Positions 27,072-36,751 are shown, counted from the first letter of the stretch. The stretch is DNA of 64,000 nt from Lucifugimonas sp038150225 (GCA_038150225.1 JAYQWG010000001.1:62001-126000), one strand, 5' to 3'. Notes: generated from the sequence alone by a model not told the origin. Made by a program: numbers and translations.

Positions 27072-28343
27072 TTGCAACCACAACCTGACTCCCCGTCCGT
27101 TTCTGCTTTCAGGCAGCGCCTCACCGAAAAACTCGGAGCACTCTCCAACCCCGTCTATCGTCGTTATTGGCTAGGGTCGCTGGCTTCGGTTGGCGCGATC
27201 CAGATCGCCCAAATGGCACAGCAATGGCTAATCGTGGACGGACTGGGTGGTTCGGCACTTTCTCTCGGATACCTGGGAGCAGCCACTTCGATTCCGACCA
27301 TAATCGTCACCTTGTTCGGCGGTGTACTGGCAGACAGGTTTGATCGCAGACTGTTGATGATTGGGGTGTCGGTCGCTTCGACATCGCTTCTATTGATTCT
27401 CGCGATACTCGACTCGACAGGCGTCGTTCAAATTTGGAATGTAGTTGTAATCGCATCGATTCATGGCCTTGTGATGGGCTTCGATGGTCCTGTGCGAACT
27501 TCTTACTTCCCATTGCTTATCGAGAAACACCACATGATGAGCGCTGTTGCCCTTGGATCTGTGATGTGGCAATTCAGTCGACTCGTCACCCCAATTCTTG
27601 GCGGACTACTCATTACTTTCGGTGGAACCGCGTCGGTTTTCTACATTGGCGTGCTTGGTTGGCTCAGCATGTTGGTCGTGATCATTTCGATCCGACTATC
27701 GAGTCCAGCACCCTCGACCCAGCGAAACGTGGTTCGGGACATGAAGGAGGGAATACAGTTCATTCTTGGGCGTAGAGATTTTGTCCTTCTCATCGGTCTT
27801 ACTTACTGCACGCACTTCTTCGGAATGCAGTATTTGCAGCTAATGCCCTTGTTTGCTCAAAGATTGGGTAGAGACGCCGATGGTTTCGGAATCATGCTCT
27901 CTGCGCTGGGACTGGGTGCTCTCACGGGGACATTTGTTGTAGGTCGAGTTCGCAATCATCCAAGAGTTGGGCTCATCATGATTTTCGGATCACTGAGTTT
28001 CACTGCATTGATCGCAACGTTTGCGTATACCGAGATTTTTAGTCTTGGACTGGTATTCCTGTACTTCGCCGGACTCGCAAACACCATTTACTTCGTGATC
28101 GCTATGACCGTTTTGCAGTTGCGTGTGCCTGAGCAAATGCGTGGTCGGGTAATGGGCATCTACACGATCACATTTAGCCTTATTCCGCTGGGTGGAATGA
28201 TGGGTGGCTACGTTGCTTCAATATACGACGAGCGAATTGCAGTAATAGTAGGTTCCGGCATCCTGGCAAGTATTTTCGTGCTCGTGGCGACAACTCAACC
28301 TGTTGTCCGAAATCTTGATGGACGCCGACTGGCTGAGAGCTAA
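27072..28343 (+). CDS. MFS transporter (MFS_3/enterobactin-exporter-like)
   Basis: The 423-residue protein has about 12 membrane segments and the MFS loop motif GGVLADRFDRRLLM after segment 2. The opening LSNPVYRRYWLGSLASVGA is typical of the MFS_3 efflux subgroup. A likely TTG start at 27072 has no clear ribosome binding site. The next gene, three bases away, is a diverged paralogue, so the pair may form a heteromeric or duplicated exporter system. Substrate is unknown. Confidence 0.82.
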   Translation: MQPQPDSPSVSAFRQRLTEKLGALSNPVYRRYWLGSLASVGAIQIAQMAQQWLIVDGLGGSALSLGYLGAATSIPTIIVTLFGGVLADRFDRRLLMIGVSVASTSLLLILAILDSTGVVQIWNVVVIASIHGLVMGFDGPVRTSYFPLLIEKHHMMSAVALGSVMWQFSRLVTPILGGLLITFGGTASVFYIGVLGWLSMLVVIISIRLSSPAPSTQRNVVRDMKEGIQFILGRRDFVLLIGLTYCTHFFGMQYLQLMPLFAQRLGRDADGFGIMLSALGLGALTGTFVVGRVRNHPRVGLIMIFGSLSFTALIATFAYTEIFSLGLVFLYFAGLANTIYFVIAMTVLQLRVPEQMRGRVMGIYTITFSLIPLGGMMGGYVASIYDERIAVIVGSGILASIFVLVATTQPVVRNLDGRRLAES

Positions 28344-28346
28344 GAA

Positions 28347-29564
28347 TTGAGTACTTCAAGTGCCCTGCGAATCCCTAAATTCAGGATTTATTTCGTAGGT
28401 ACATCGCTGGCAATGAATGCCCTGAGGCTAGGAGCTGTTGCGCAGGCATTACTAATTTGGGACCTGACAGGCTCAACGCTCAGTCTTGGCGTAGTTGCCG
28501 CAGCCTCCGCACTGCCAATGATGCTCATCAATGTCTTCGGTGGCGTGATGGCAGATAGGTTCGAAGCGAAAAACTTGCTGTCGATAACCTCGTTGGTCGG
28601 AGCTGCATTACTCGTTGTACTTGGGGTTCTTGATGCAACTGATGTTGTTCGACCGTGGCACGTTTTCGTAATCGCAATTCTTACCGGGTTGATATCAGGT
28701 GCAGATCCGCCCGCCCGCCAGGCATATTTTCCGTCTCTAGTACCGAATTCTGCGTTGAAAAGTGCTGTGACGATCAACGGCTCGCTCCTTGCATCTGCTT
28801 CGATCGTCGCCCCCACTCTCGGTGGACTCTTGATCGCAGCCACAAATACCTCGATCGGATTCTTCGTCGCTGCGATCGGCTGGTTTTCCATGTTCGTCGT
28901 GACCTTTGTTCTTCCTGGTCGAGGCACGATCGAACGCCAGAGCAGTGTTCTTAGAGAGCTGACAACAGGATTCAACTTCATTCGTACAAACCGCGTACTG
29001 CTGGTTCTGGCAATTCTGGTGTTTTCAAATATGTTGATGGGGTTTGGTTGGATCGGCGTTCTACCTGCGTATGTCGATCGTTTCGGTGGTGGTGAGCGCG
29101 AGGTTGGGTTTGTATTCTCGTCAGCAGGTGTAGGGGCGTTTACTGGCATCCTCGTCGCCGGGAGGTTGTCCCTGGGCAAGCACTATGGCCGTGTCACGCT
29201 TGCCGCCGCGGCTTTGTTCTCGTCGGTGATGCTTGTTGTGTCGGTATCTCCCGTACTCGCTCTCGGAATGGCTCTCGCGCTAATAGCCCACTTTGGAAAC
29301 GGATTTTTCAATATTTCAGCTGTAGTGGCAGTACAACTGAGAGTGCCAGAAGACTTTCGAGGTCGAGTGATGGGAGTCTTCGCCATCTCTCAAAGTGTTG
29401 GATTACTCGGGGGACTCTGGACCGGAACGCTGGCGAATTGGTTCGGTATCAAGGCAGGCATGTTGGTGGGGCCAATCATTCTCCTGACGATGATCTCGTT
29501 GATATTTGTCACTCAGAAGTCGGTCAGAATGCTCCATGAAAACCCTGAGTTGGATGCCACATAA
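28347..29564 (+). CDS. MFS transporter, paralogue of the preceding gene
   Basis: This 405-residue carrier resembles its neighbour in architecture and motifs: GGVMADRFEAKNLLS after segment 2, the LIWDLTGSTLSLGVVAAASA start, and VQLRVPEDFRGRVMGVFAIS near residue 330 matching VLQLRVPEQMRGRVMGIYTI in the other copy. It is read with the first from adjacent frames three bases apart. This fits a tandem duplication with divergence. The probable start is TTG at 28347. Confidence 0.82.
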   Translation: MSTSSALRIPKFRIYFVGTSLAMNALRLGAVAQALLIWDLTGSTLSLGVVAAASALPMMLINVFGGVMADRFEAKNLLSITSLVGAALLVVLGVLDATDVVRPWHVFVIAILTGLISGADPPARQAYFPSLVPNSALKSAVTINGSLLASASIVAPTLGGLLIAATNTSIGFFVAAIGWFSMFVVTFVLPGRGTIERQSSVLRELTTGFNFIRTNRVLLVLAILVFSNMLMGFGWIGVLPAYVDRFGGGEREVGFVFSSAGVGAFTGILVAGRLSLGKHYGRVTLAAAALFSSVMLVVSVSPVLALGMALALIAHFGNGFFNISAVVAVQLRVPEDFRGRVMGVFAISQSVGLLGGLWTGTLANWFGIKAGMLVGPIILLTMISLIFVTQKSVRMLHENPELDAT

Positions 29565-29594
29565 CAATCTGGCTCGAATATAGTTTTTAACCCG

Positions 29595-30695
29595 ATGGCA
29601 GCAACTCCAGAGAAGACGAAACCCGACCTCCACAGCATCCGATTACGACTGGAAGAGCGTGAAAAGATGCTGTCCCAGTTCGCGTCAAAATCTATCGACG
29701 GAGTACGAGCGATCGATGAAGAACCTGCTCCGACCAGGACGGCGTTTCAGCGAGATCGTGATCGAGTAATTCACACGAACTCATTTCGGCGACTCAAACA
29801 CAAAAGCCAGGTTTTTGTTGCTCCGCAGGGTGACCATTTCACCACACGTCTAACCCACGTAATCGAGGTCTCACAGGTAGGTCGTTCAATCGCACGTGGA
29901 CTGAATCTGAACGAGGATTTAGTCGAAGCGATCGGTCTTGGCCATGATCTTGGTCACACACCGTTCGGACATATTGGTGAGAGCGTCTTAAACCAGGTCT
30001 TGACTGACGGATTTCATCACAGTCGACACTCGGTCCGGCTCATCACGCTGCTTGAAAAAGATGGAAATGGCCTAAATCTCACCGAGCATGTTGTAGACGG
30101 TATTCGAAATCACTCGAAACCAGAAGGAAAGTTCCTATCGAAAGAAGCGGTAGAGAATCTGTCTCTCGAAGCCCAAATTGTGCGAATTTCCGATGCACTG
30201 GCGTATCTTGCTCACGACATCCAGGATGCTCTTCGTTCCGATTTGTTTACCGTCGACGAATTACCGAGTGATGCTGTAGATGCACTTGGGTTCAGGCACT
30301 CTCAGCGAATAGACGCTGTGGTCAAAGACGTGATTGAGTCCTCATGGGACTGCACAGGTGAAATTGATCTGCCAGACGGCGAAACACCCTGGATTCGAAT
30401 GTCCGATGAGCTAGGAAAAATCGTCACTGATCTTCGGGTGTTTATGTTCGAGCGCTTTTATCACCCGATCAGCAATTCGGTCGAAGGTCGAAAAGCCGCG
30501 GCGATAGTGGGTGTGTTGTTCGAGCATTTCACACGTAATCCCAATGAAATCCCGGCCTGGATTCGTGAACTTTCCGGTTCAATTGACCGCGCTGCAGCCG
30601 ACTACGTTTGCGGTATGACCGATAACTACGCCTTGCTCAAGGCAGAAGAAATTCGCCCAGGTTTGAGCAATGGTGTGTTCCAGGGCCGCATCTAA
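29595..30695 (+). CDS. dgt: dGTPase-like dNTP triphosphohydrolase (HD domain)
   Basis: The 366 residues contain RTAFQRDRDRVIHTNSFRRL, KSQVFVAPQGDHFTTRLTHV, and the HD metal site GLGHDLGHTPFGHIGE (about residue 115), then AQIVRISDALAYLAHDIQDA. This is the dGTPase family that splits dNTPs into nucleoside and triphosphate. The length fits the type-2-like subgroup, in which substrate preference among dNTPs varies. It lies just ahead of dnaG-rpoD, a common association. Confidence 0.9.
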   Translation: MAATPEKTKPDLHSIRLRLEEREKMLSQFASKSIDGVRAIDEEPAPTRTAFQRDRDRVIHTNSFRRLKHKSQVFVAPQGDHFTTRLTHVIEVSQVGRSIARGLNLNEDLVEAIGLGHDLGHTPFGHIGESVLNQVLTDGFHHSRHSVRLITLLEKDGNGLNLTEHVVDGIRNHSKPEGKFLSKEAVENLSLEAQIVRISDALAYLAHDIQDALRSDLFTVDELPSDAVDALGFRHSQRIDAVVKDVIESSWDCTGEIDLPDGETPWIRMSDELGKIVTDLRVFMFERFYHPISNSVEGRKAAAIVGVLFEHFTRNPNEIPAWIRELSGSIDRAAADYVCGMTDNYALLKAEEIRPGLSNGVFQGRI

Positions 30696-30856
30696 AAATC
30701 ACTAAAAAATACCCCCGGAAAAATCCCACGGGGAAATGATCGCCCTTATACTCGGTACACCGTTCGCCTATCCGATTCCGTGTGGTCGTGAACGAGTGAC
30801 ATCGACCCTGGGATTTATAGACCGCATCCTTTTAGGATGCCCCGAGTTTCACAGAT

Positions 30857-32668
30857 ATGGCGTTAGTCGACGAGGTAAAAAACCGGTCCGATATCGTTCA
30901 GGTCATTTCAGATTACGTCGACCTGGATACTTCGTCGCGCCAGCCAAAAGCGCTCTGTCCGTTCCACTCTGAGCGAACCCCGTCATTCGTCATATACCCG
31001 GAAACCGGCAACTGGCACTGCTTCGGTTCTTGCGCTGAAGGTGGCGACGTTATCTCGTTCTTGATGAAACGAGAGAACATGTCGTTCACTGAGGCTGTAA
31101 ACCAGCTTGCTGCCCGCGCCGGGATCAAAGTTGAGGAACGAAAGAACGAGCCTAGGGCTAAGCCTGTAGAGGGGCTGGTAGCAGCTAACGAGGTTGCAGC
31201 TAAGTACTACAAATCTCGATTAGGTTCTCCCGCTGGTGAATCGGCACGTGAGTATCTGGCTGATCGCGGGATCGATATGCTCGCGGCAGAGCGCCGAGGA
31301 CTTGGACTCGCTCCAAGCGGTATCGAAACGCTGGCAGGGCACCTTAGGACTCAGAACGTCCAGGCTAGAGCCGCCAGGGATGCCGGACTTATAACTCGTA
31401 AAGACGACGGATCATGGCAGGACATGTTCCGAGGTCGCCTAACGATTGAGATTCGAGACGCACGAGACCGGATTATCGGTTTCGGTGCCCGTACCCTCGA
31501 TGGATCAGAGCCCAAATACCTGAACACGGCTCAGACCGAATTATTTGAAAAATCGAACGTTCTTTACGGTCTGAACTGGGCTACCGAGGCAATTCGAACC
31601 CAGAATGAAGCCATCGTGGTTGAAGGCTACATGGATGTGATCACTGCCCAGGAACATGGGTTCCAGAATGTGGTGGCATCTATGGGAACCGCAGTAACAG
31701 GACAGCAACTCGATACGCTCGCCCGGTACGCAACTTCGGGTGGCGAGGGCAAGATCGTTCTTTGCTTGGACTCGGATGCAGCGGGTGAAGCCGCCACTTT
31801 GAGGGCACTTGAAGGAGTTAGTTCTGAACTGGCATCAGGGCGTCGCAAGAATCTGGATGTTCGAGTTGCTCGACCAGATGGCGGAAAAGACCCGGACGAA
31901 GCTATTCGTTCAGATGCTGACAGCTGGCGCGCTTCGCTAAACGATGCAGAACCGCTTCTACAGTACTTGATTGCTGCTAAGTCAAAGCTTCATAACATGG
32001 AGTCGGGCGAAGGTATTGCTGCATTCGCAAACGAGATCGCACCACTCATATTCAATGTGAGTAACGATTACGATCGCGATCGGTATTGGTCAGCAGTTGC
32101 CAAAGTGGCAGGAATTACTGAGCAACGATTGAAAACTCTCGTGGAACCGCCCAGGCGAAAGAGTACTTGGCGACGTCGCGGGGAAAATCGGACCCGAAAC
32201 GGAAATGCGCAGCGAATATCGTCACAGCAAGCCGGGCGTGTAATCGATGAGACCACTGGCGATCGACTCGAAGAGCATCTACTTACTCTCATACTGCAGC
32301 GAGATGATTTGCGTGACCATGTCGTAGCAATGCCTGACGAGTACATCCACGAGTCGGACAATCGTGCTTTGTTTACTGCGTGGAAATCCTCAACTACACT
32401 CGCTGAAATTTCGGAACAACTCGGAGATGAATTAACGGAAAAGGTTCATCTTCTTGCAAATCGTGTACTACCTCCGTCAGACCAGCAAATGTTGATCGAC
32501 GATGTAGCGCAATGTGTATCCCGCTTGAAGGAACGGCACTTCAGGCAAATCAAGCGACTGCAAACTGAACAGTTGAAGCAGTCTGAAGGTGAGGAAACCA
32601 AGGAACTAATCGAACGGTCACTTCATCCGAACGAAAATCTTCGCAACGTAATGACGGGACGGGCATAA
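30857..32668 (+). CDS. dnaG: DNA primase
   Basis: DnaG domains in order: CHC2-type zinc finger (CPFHSERTPSF to WHCFGSCAEGGD, about residues 34-65), the RNA polymerase-like core with RLTIEIRDARDRIIGFGART, TOPRIM (VVEGYMDVITAQEHG, then CLDSDAAGEAA, about residues 255-320), and a helicase-binding tail. 603 residues is normal. The second zinc pair is CxxxC (CFGSC) rather than CxxC. ATG at 30857; rpoD starts right after its stop, the classical dnaG-rpoD pairing. Confidence 0.96.
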   Translation: MALVDEVKNRSDIVQVISDYVDLDTSSRQPKALCPFHSERTPSFVIYPETGNWHCFGSCAEGGDVISFLMKRENMSFTEAVNQLAARAGIKVEERKNEPRAKPVEGLVAANEVAAKYYKSRLGSPAGESAREYLADRGIDMLAAERRGLGLAPSGIETLAGHLRTQNVQARAARDAGLITRKDDGSWQDMFRGRLTIEIRDARDRIIGFGARTLDGSEPKYLNTAQTELFEKSNVLYGLNWATEAIRTQNEAIVVEGYMDVITAQEHGFQNVVASMGTAVTGQQLDTLARYATSGGEGKIVLCLDSDAAGEAATLRALEGVSSELASGRRKNLDVRVARPDGGKDPDEAIRSDADSWRASLNDAEPLLQYLIAAKSKLHNMESGEGIAAFANEIAPLIFNVSNDYDRDRYWSAVAKVAGITEQRLKTLVEPPRRKSTWRRRGENRTRNGNAQRISSQQAGRVIDETTGDRLEEHLLTLILQRDDLRDHVVAMPDEYIHESDNRALFTAWKSSTTLAEISEQLGDELTEKVHLLANRVLPPSDQQMLIDDVAQCVSRLKERHFRQIKRLQTEQLKQSEGEETKELIERSLHPNENLRNVMTGRA

Positions 32669-34207
32669 ATGGCACGATCTTCTCAAACGCCAGATAACGA
32701 AGAACAACTTCAGGATCTCTCAAGTTCAGGAGGATTGTTGCTTTCTGCGAGCAACAAGGACCTCGATGGAGATGAGATGGATGACGACAACACCGACGAA
32801 CGTGTTGCTCCTGCAATGCTGCGTTCCACGGCAATTGCCACAAGCATTTCCGAGCTGGACAGCTGGGGTTCGCGAGAAGCCGACGGTTTCGGCGCTCTGA
32901 ACTTCAATGCTCTTGTTGAACAGTCTGAAATTTCTGATGACCCGGTACGTATGTACTTGCGTGAGATCGGGCGTGTCGACCTCCTTACAGCGCAGGATGA
33001 GCGATTCCTTGCGCGTGGAATGGAAATATCCATTCGTCTTTCAGATGTGCAATCTGAAATGGCTGCCGAAACGGGTCGCATGCCGTCCGCAGCGGACACA
33101 ACGCTTGAGCTTCTGACACGTCTGGGCGCACAGCACGAGGCAGCGCAAGCCATTGCCAATTATTTGGGTCTACCGAAGGGCACGACTCTTGGAACTGTGC
33201 TTGGTGTTCCCGAATTCAGAGAATTGATTGATGGTCCTCACAACGAGGAATTGCTCGCATACTTGTCTGACGCTTTCAACTGCGAGACGGAACAAGCTCA
33301 GGACATGGTTCGTGAGCTTTCGATAACGTCGGCTTTGATCGCACCTGAAACGCTTGATGCTCTTGATGACGACCCAAAATTGAGTTCACTCTCAAAGAAC
33401 GTTGAGTCAGACGAGTACATCCAGCAGCTAGTCGTGTACGAATTTCTGCTTGGTGCTCATTTTTCGAAGATTCGTGGTGATGGTGAACGCTCCGAGCGAC
33501 ACCTTGCCGAAGCAAATCTTCGACTTGTTGTCTCAGTCGCAAAGAAATACATGGGTCGAGGTATGAACCTGCTGGACTTGATCCAGGAAGGGAACATCGG
33601 ACTCATTCGTGCGGTCGAAAAATTCGATTACCGCAAGGGCTATAAATTCAGTACGTACGCAACTTGGTGGATCAGGCAGGCGATCACCAGGTCTATTGCC
33701 GACCAGGCGCGGACAATTCGAATTCCTGTTCACATGGTCGAGACGATAAACAAGCTTTTGCGAGTAAGTCGTCGATTGGTTCAGGAATACGGACGCGAGC
33801 CAACTTCGGAGGAGATCGGACGGCAAATGGAAATGCCCGCCGATCGAGTTCGAGAGATCCTTAAAATTTCTCAAGAGCCAGTTTCACTCGAAACACCTAT
33901 TGGCGAAGAAGAAGATTCGGCTCTTGGTGATTTCATTCCTGATAACAATACCCAGACACCGGTTGACGCTACTTCTCAGAAACTCCTGAAAGAACAGGTT
34001 GGCGATGTACTGGCTTCAATCAGTCAACGTGAACGCCGGGTTCTCGAGTTGCGATTCGGCATCGAGGACGGAAGAAGCAGGACTCTCGAAGAAGTTGGTA
34101 TGGAATTCGGTGTGACCAGGGAACGAATCCGACAGATCGAAGCCAAAGCGCTCAGGAAACTACGGCATCCCACGCGATCTAAGAAGCTTCGAGACTTCCT
34201 CGAGTAG
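32669..34207 (+). CDS. rpoD: Primary RNA polymerase sigma factor (RpoD/SigA)
   Basis: The 512-residue factor has region 1.2 (DPVRMYLREIGRVDLLTAQDE), a long non-conserved insertion, region 2 (AEANLRLVVSVAKKYMGRGM, then STYATWWIRQAITRSIADQA), region 3 (PVHMVETINKLLRVSRRL) and region 4 with the helix-turn-helix GVTRERIRQIEAKALRKLRH. All housekeeping sigma residues are present. The N-terminal ~90 residues are acidic, as expected for region 1.1. It is translated directly behind dnaG. Confidence 0.97.
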   Translation: MARSSQTPDNEEQLQDLSSSGGLLLSASNKDLDGDEMDDDNTDERVAPAMLRSTAIATSISELDSWGSREADGFGALNFNALVEQSEISDDPVRMYLREIGRVDLLTAQDERFLARGMEISIRLSDVQSEMAAETGRMPSAADTTLELLTRLGAQHEAAQAIANYLGLPKGTTLGTVLGVPEFRELIDGPHNEELLAYLSDAFNCETEQAQDMVRELSITSALIAPETLDALDDDPKLSSLSKNVESDEYIQQLVVYEFLLGAHFSKIRGDGERSERHLAEANLRLVVSVAKKYMGRGMNLLDLIQEGNIGLIRAVEKFDYRKGYKFSTYATWWIRQAITRSIADQARTIRIPVHMVETINKLLRVSRRLVQEYGREPTSEEIGRQMEMPADRVREILKISQEPVSLETPIGEEEDSALGDFIPDNNTQTPVDATSQKLLKEQVGDVLASISQRERRVLELRFGIEDGRSRTLEEVGMEFGVTRERIRQIEAKALRKLRHPTRSKKLRDFLE

Positions 34208-34219
34208 ACGTAGTTCAAC

Positions 34220-34518
34220 ATGCCAGAAGCACCGGACCTTCAAATTGTGAAGGAATTTCTGGCACAGCGCGTCGTCGGTCAAAAGATTGTCGATGCCGAA
34301 GAGCGAAAGCCTCTCGTGCTTCGGAACATGCGACGAAATTACTGCGATCAATCGTGGGTGATTCGATTCATCAAAAGCACCGAGAGCATCTTAGAGTTCA
34401 TGGTAGGAAGAATGAGCAATGCCCAAGATGCGGATCAAAGATCACTGAGATACGTACCAACCGGAGAGAAACGTCGTACTGTCGAAAGTGTCAACCAGGC
34501 CTGCTCATTAATAATTAG
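34220..34518 (+). pseudogene. Internally deleted formamidopyrimidine-DNA glycosylase (fpg/mutM) remnant
   Basis: From an ATG 12 bases after rpoD the frame reads MPEAPDLQIVKEFLAQRVVG and on to RNM, the Fpg/Nei N terminus with catalytic Pro2 and Glu3. About 60 bases later, in a different frame, comes VHGRKNEQCPRCGSKITEIR, then ETSYCRKCQPGLLI and a stop at 34518: the C-terminal zinc finger with all four cysteines. A normal Fpg is near 270 residues; only about 90 codons remain, so the central and H2TH domains are gone. It cannot encode an active glycosylase. Confidence 0.88.
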
Positions 34519-34625
34519 TAAAAACGTAATAAAAAAATACTTGATAAATGTTGTTGATGAAGTAGGGTGCTGCTACGATTGAACTGTTCCACTGAACGAT
34601 TGATCTTCGATTAAAGAGACAGTTG

Positions 34626-34943
34626 ATGGAAACTTCAGAAGCGTTGGCCGAAATTCGCGATCTAGTTGTGATCGTGTTTCTGCTCGTTGCACTAATAGCC
34701 ATCGTGTTCGGATCTGCGTTGTTTCTGCGTATGTACGGACGGATCAACCGTCTGATGGACAAAGTTGAGAACGCTGCAGATGAGGTCGAATCAACTTTTG
34801 GGAAGGTAGCAACGGCTCGGCGATCAGTCGAAGAGGCCGTTGATACCTTGCAGCCTGTAGCAAATGCACTGACGGGGATCGCAGGATTCACGGGTCTAAC
34901 CAGGTTGTTCGGCGGCAAAAAGACCCGTAACGACGCTTCATGA
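34626..34943 (+). CDS. Small single-pass membrane protein (DUF948-like)
   Basis: About 105 residues: a short N-terminal helix, one membrane segment (about residues 12-36, LVVIVFLLVALIAIVFGSAL), then an amphipathic helix (KVENAADEVESTFGKVATAR) of coiled-coil character and a basic C terminus. This architecture resembles DUF948 proteins, which often precede YtxH proteins as here. Function is unknown; envelope or stress scaffolding is a guess. An in-frame TTG directly before the ATG could also start it. Confidence 0.7.
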   Translation: METSEALAEIRDLVVIVFLLVALIAIVFGSALFLRMYGRINRLMDKVENAADEVESTFGKVATARRSVEEAVDTLQPVANALTGIAGFTGLTRLFGGKKTRNDAS

Positions 34944-34964
34944 AGTTCAACGAGAGCGATATCT

Positions 34965-35243
34965 ATGGCTGAAAGTGACAGCGGTGGCGGATTTTTCCAG
35001 GGATTCCTAATTGGTGGAATCGCAGGATTCGTCGCGGGAATGATTTTTGCTCCAAAGTCAGGTGAGGAAACTCGCGCTTACATCCTTGATCAGAGCCGGG
35101 AATGGCGAGACAAGGCTGATGAACTCACTTCGGCCACTCGCGAACGTATGGCTGCAGCTGCCAACGAAGGTCGTCGAGCAGCATCTATGACTCGGGCGGA
35201 CGACGATTTCGAAGATCTCGATCTAGACGACGAATCGCTCTAA
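34965..35243 (+). CDS. YtxH domain-containing protein
   Basis: The 92 residues begin with a glycine-rich membrane anchor GGFFQGFLIGGIAGFVAGMI followed by FAPKSGEETRAYI, the YtxH signature. A charged helix (DKADELTSATRERMAAAANE) and an acidic tail follow. YtxH-like proteins are small membrane-anchored proteins, some stress-induced. The pairing with the preceding DUF948-like gene (21-base gap) supports a shared role. Its end overlaps the convergent pheA gene by four bases. Confidence 0.85.
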   Translation: MAESDSGGGFFQGFLIGGIAGFVAGMIFAPKSGEETRAYILDQSREWRDKADELTSATRERMAAAANEGRRAASMTRADDDFEDLDLDDESL

Positions 35244-36082
35244 CGAACTGCGAGTCCTTGCGCTCGGGGATAAGTTCCAAGCACTTTGAATGTCGACGTG
35301 AACTGCTTTAACTCGTTTATCGCCTCCTGAACGTTCGGATCGTCGATACGTCCGTCGAAGTCCAGAAGGAAAATGTAGTTGCCCATTCCCTTACCGGTAG
35401 GACGTGACTCAATCTTGGTCAGGTTGATCTGGCGATCTGCGAATGGTCGGAGAGCACCGTAAACCAACCCTGGGGCGTCAGGGCTTCCGAAATCGAAAGC
35501 GACTGATGTTTTATTAGAACCTTCAGGCGCTACGCCAGATGAAGTTAGAACTGCGAAACGCGTCACGTTGTTCTGGCGATCCTGGATACCCGCTGCAAGT
35601 ATTGGTAATCTGGCGAGCTCAGCTGACCGACGTGGCCCAATTGCTGCGCTGCGGTCGTAATCATCTTTCAAATTCGTAACTGCGGCTGCAGTGCTGGTTG
35701 TAGCCAGTTGTTCTGCAAACCTGAGTTCGTTCGACAAGAACACACGGCACTGATCCAGTGCTTCTTGTTTCGATTTAACAACTCGTATGTCGCTGATCGC
35801 GACTCCGGGTCTCGCAATCAAACAATGATCAATTGGCAAAAGAATTTCGCCTTTGATCTGTGTTTTCTTGGAGTTGAGGAGGAAATCGACAATTTCGATG
35901 ATTGTTCCGGCAAGAGAGTTCTCAATCGGCACCACCGCTTCTTCAACCTCACCAGATTCAACTGCCTGGGTTATTTGGCTGAGAGTGGCGTAAGGGACAC
36001 GATCACCGTCAGGAGCGTAGAAGTACGCTGCTTCATCGGTGTAAGTGCCTTCAGGTCCAAGGAATGCAATCTTCTTTGACAT
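35240..36082 (-). CDS. pheA: Prephenate dehydratase
   Basis: The monofunctional enzyme (280 residues) starts KKIAFLGPEGTYTDEAAYFY, with VVPIENSLAGTIIEIVDFLL, the catalytic-loop NNVTRFAVL near residue 172, and a C-terminal ACT domain holding the phenylalanine-binding ESRPTGKGMGNYIFLLDFDG. It makes phenylpyruvate for Phe synthesis. GALRPFADRQINLTKIESRP marks the ACT regulatory site, so feedback inhibition by Phe is expected. It is the last gene of the minus-strand TrkA run, three bases from its neighbour. Confidence 0.95.
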   Translation of the reverse strand: MSKKIAFLGPEGTYTDEAAYFYAPDGDRVPYATLSQITQAVESGEVEEAVVPIENSLAGTIIEIVDFLLNSKKTQIKGEILLPIDHCLIARPGVAISDIRVVKSKQEALDQCRVFLSNELRFAEQLATTSTAAAVTNLKDDYDRSAAIGPRRSAELARLPILAAGIQDRQNNVTRFAVLTSSGVAPEGSNKTSVAFDFGSPDAPGLVYGALRPFADRQINLTKIESRPTGKGMGNYIFLLDFDGRIDDPNVQEAINELKQFTSTFKVLGTYPRAQGLAVR

Positions 36083-36085
36083 CTT

Positions 36086-36751
36086 CTATCTCAGTTCTGT
36101 GAGGACTTCCCAGAGCTCGTCTGTGGTGTTGGTAGGCGACAGTGCCACAACTTCGTCTTCCGCCTGAATTTCTGGGTCTTCGGTCAAATTCTTTCGTCGA
36201 CCTTCCGAATTGATCAACAGGACGATACTTGCTCCGTACGGAAGGGTAACTTCGGAAAGTTTCCTTCCCACCACACTACCTGCTTCGGGGATTTTGAGAG
36301 TTACAAGTTCCTCTGTACGGTCTGCGAGTGGCATCAACCGAATTAACGGATGAGCTGGGAGCGCAGTTGCGAGATTTGCGAGTACAAGGTCCGTTGAACT
36401 GACCACCAGGTCAATCCCTACACGTTCGAACAGTTCTGCGTTTTCAGGATCTCGAACCGTCGCGATAGTTTTCGGGACATCGAAGTTGTTGCGAGCCAGT
36501 TGGCAGGCAGCAAGATTATTTTCATCGGAGTCTGTGACAGCTATGAAAGCTGCAGCCCTGGCAGTTCCCGCATCATTGAGTGAACGCAAGACCGTTGCAT
36601 CGCCTACCGAAGCAACCATGCCAAGTTCGCGCTGAATTGCGTCGACAGCGGATTCTTCTTTGTCGAGAATAAAAACCTCGTGGCCTTCACTGACCAGGGA
36701 TGATGCGAGCGGGGCGCCAACTCGACCGCCTCCGGCAATTACGAGATACAC
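36086..36751 (-). CDS. TrkA-type K+ transport regulatory protein (RCK-N plus RCK-C)
   Basis: N-terminal NAD-binding RCK domain: MYLVIAGGGRVGAPLASSLV, VFILDKEESAVDAI, SVGDATVLRSLNDAGTARAA. From about residue 140 a TrkA-C domain follows (TLKIPEAGSVVGRKLSEVTL, then LTEDPEIQAEDEVVALSPT). Such proteins gate Trk/Ktr potassium channels in response to nucleotides. It is two bases from the smaller TrkA-N gene. No TrkH/KtrB membrane subunit occurs in the window. Confidence 0.85.
   Translation of the reverse strand: MYLVIAGGGRVGAPLASSLVSEGHEVFILDKEESAVDAIQRELGMVASVGDATVLRSLNDAGTARAAAFIAVTDSDENNLAACQLARNNFDVPKTIATVRDPENAELFERVGIDLVVSSTDLVLANLATALPAHPLIRLMPLADRTEELVTLKIPEAGSVVGRKLSEVTLPYGASIVLLINSEGRRKNLTEDPEIQAEDEVVALSPTNTTDELWEVLTELR

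Noticed and set aside
28388..29179. 263-codon frame antisense to the second MFS gene
   Set aside because: Low-complexity Thr/Ala/Pro composition mirrors the membrane-protein codons on the opposite strand; a shadow.
30736..30972. Plus-strand frame ahead of and overlapping dnaG
   Set aside because: Overlaps the certain dnaG start in another frame and has no domain features.
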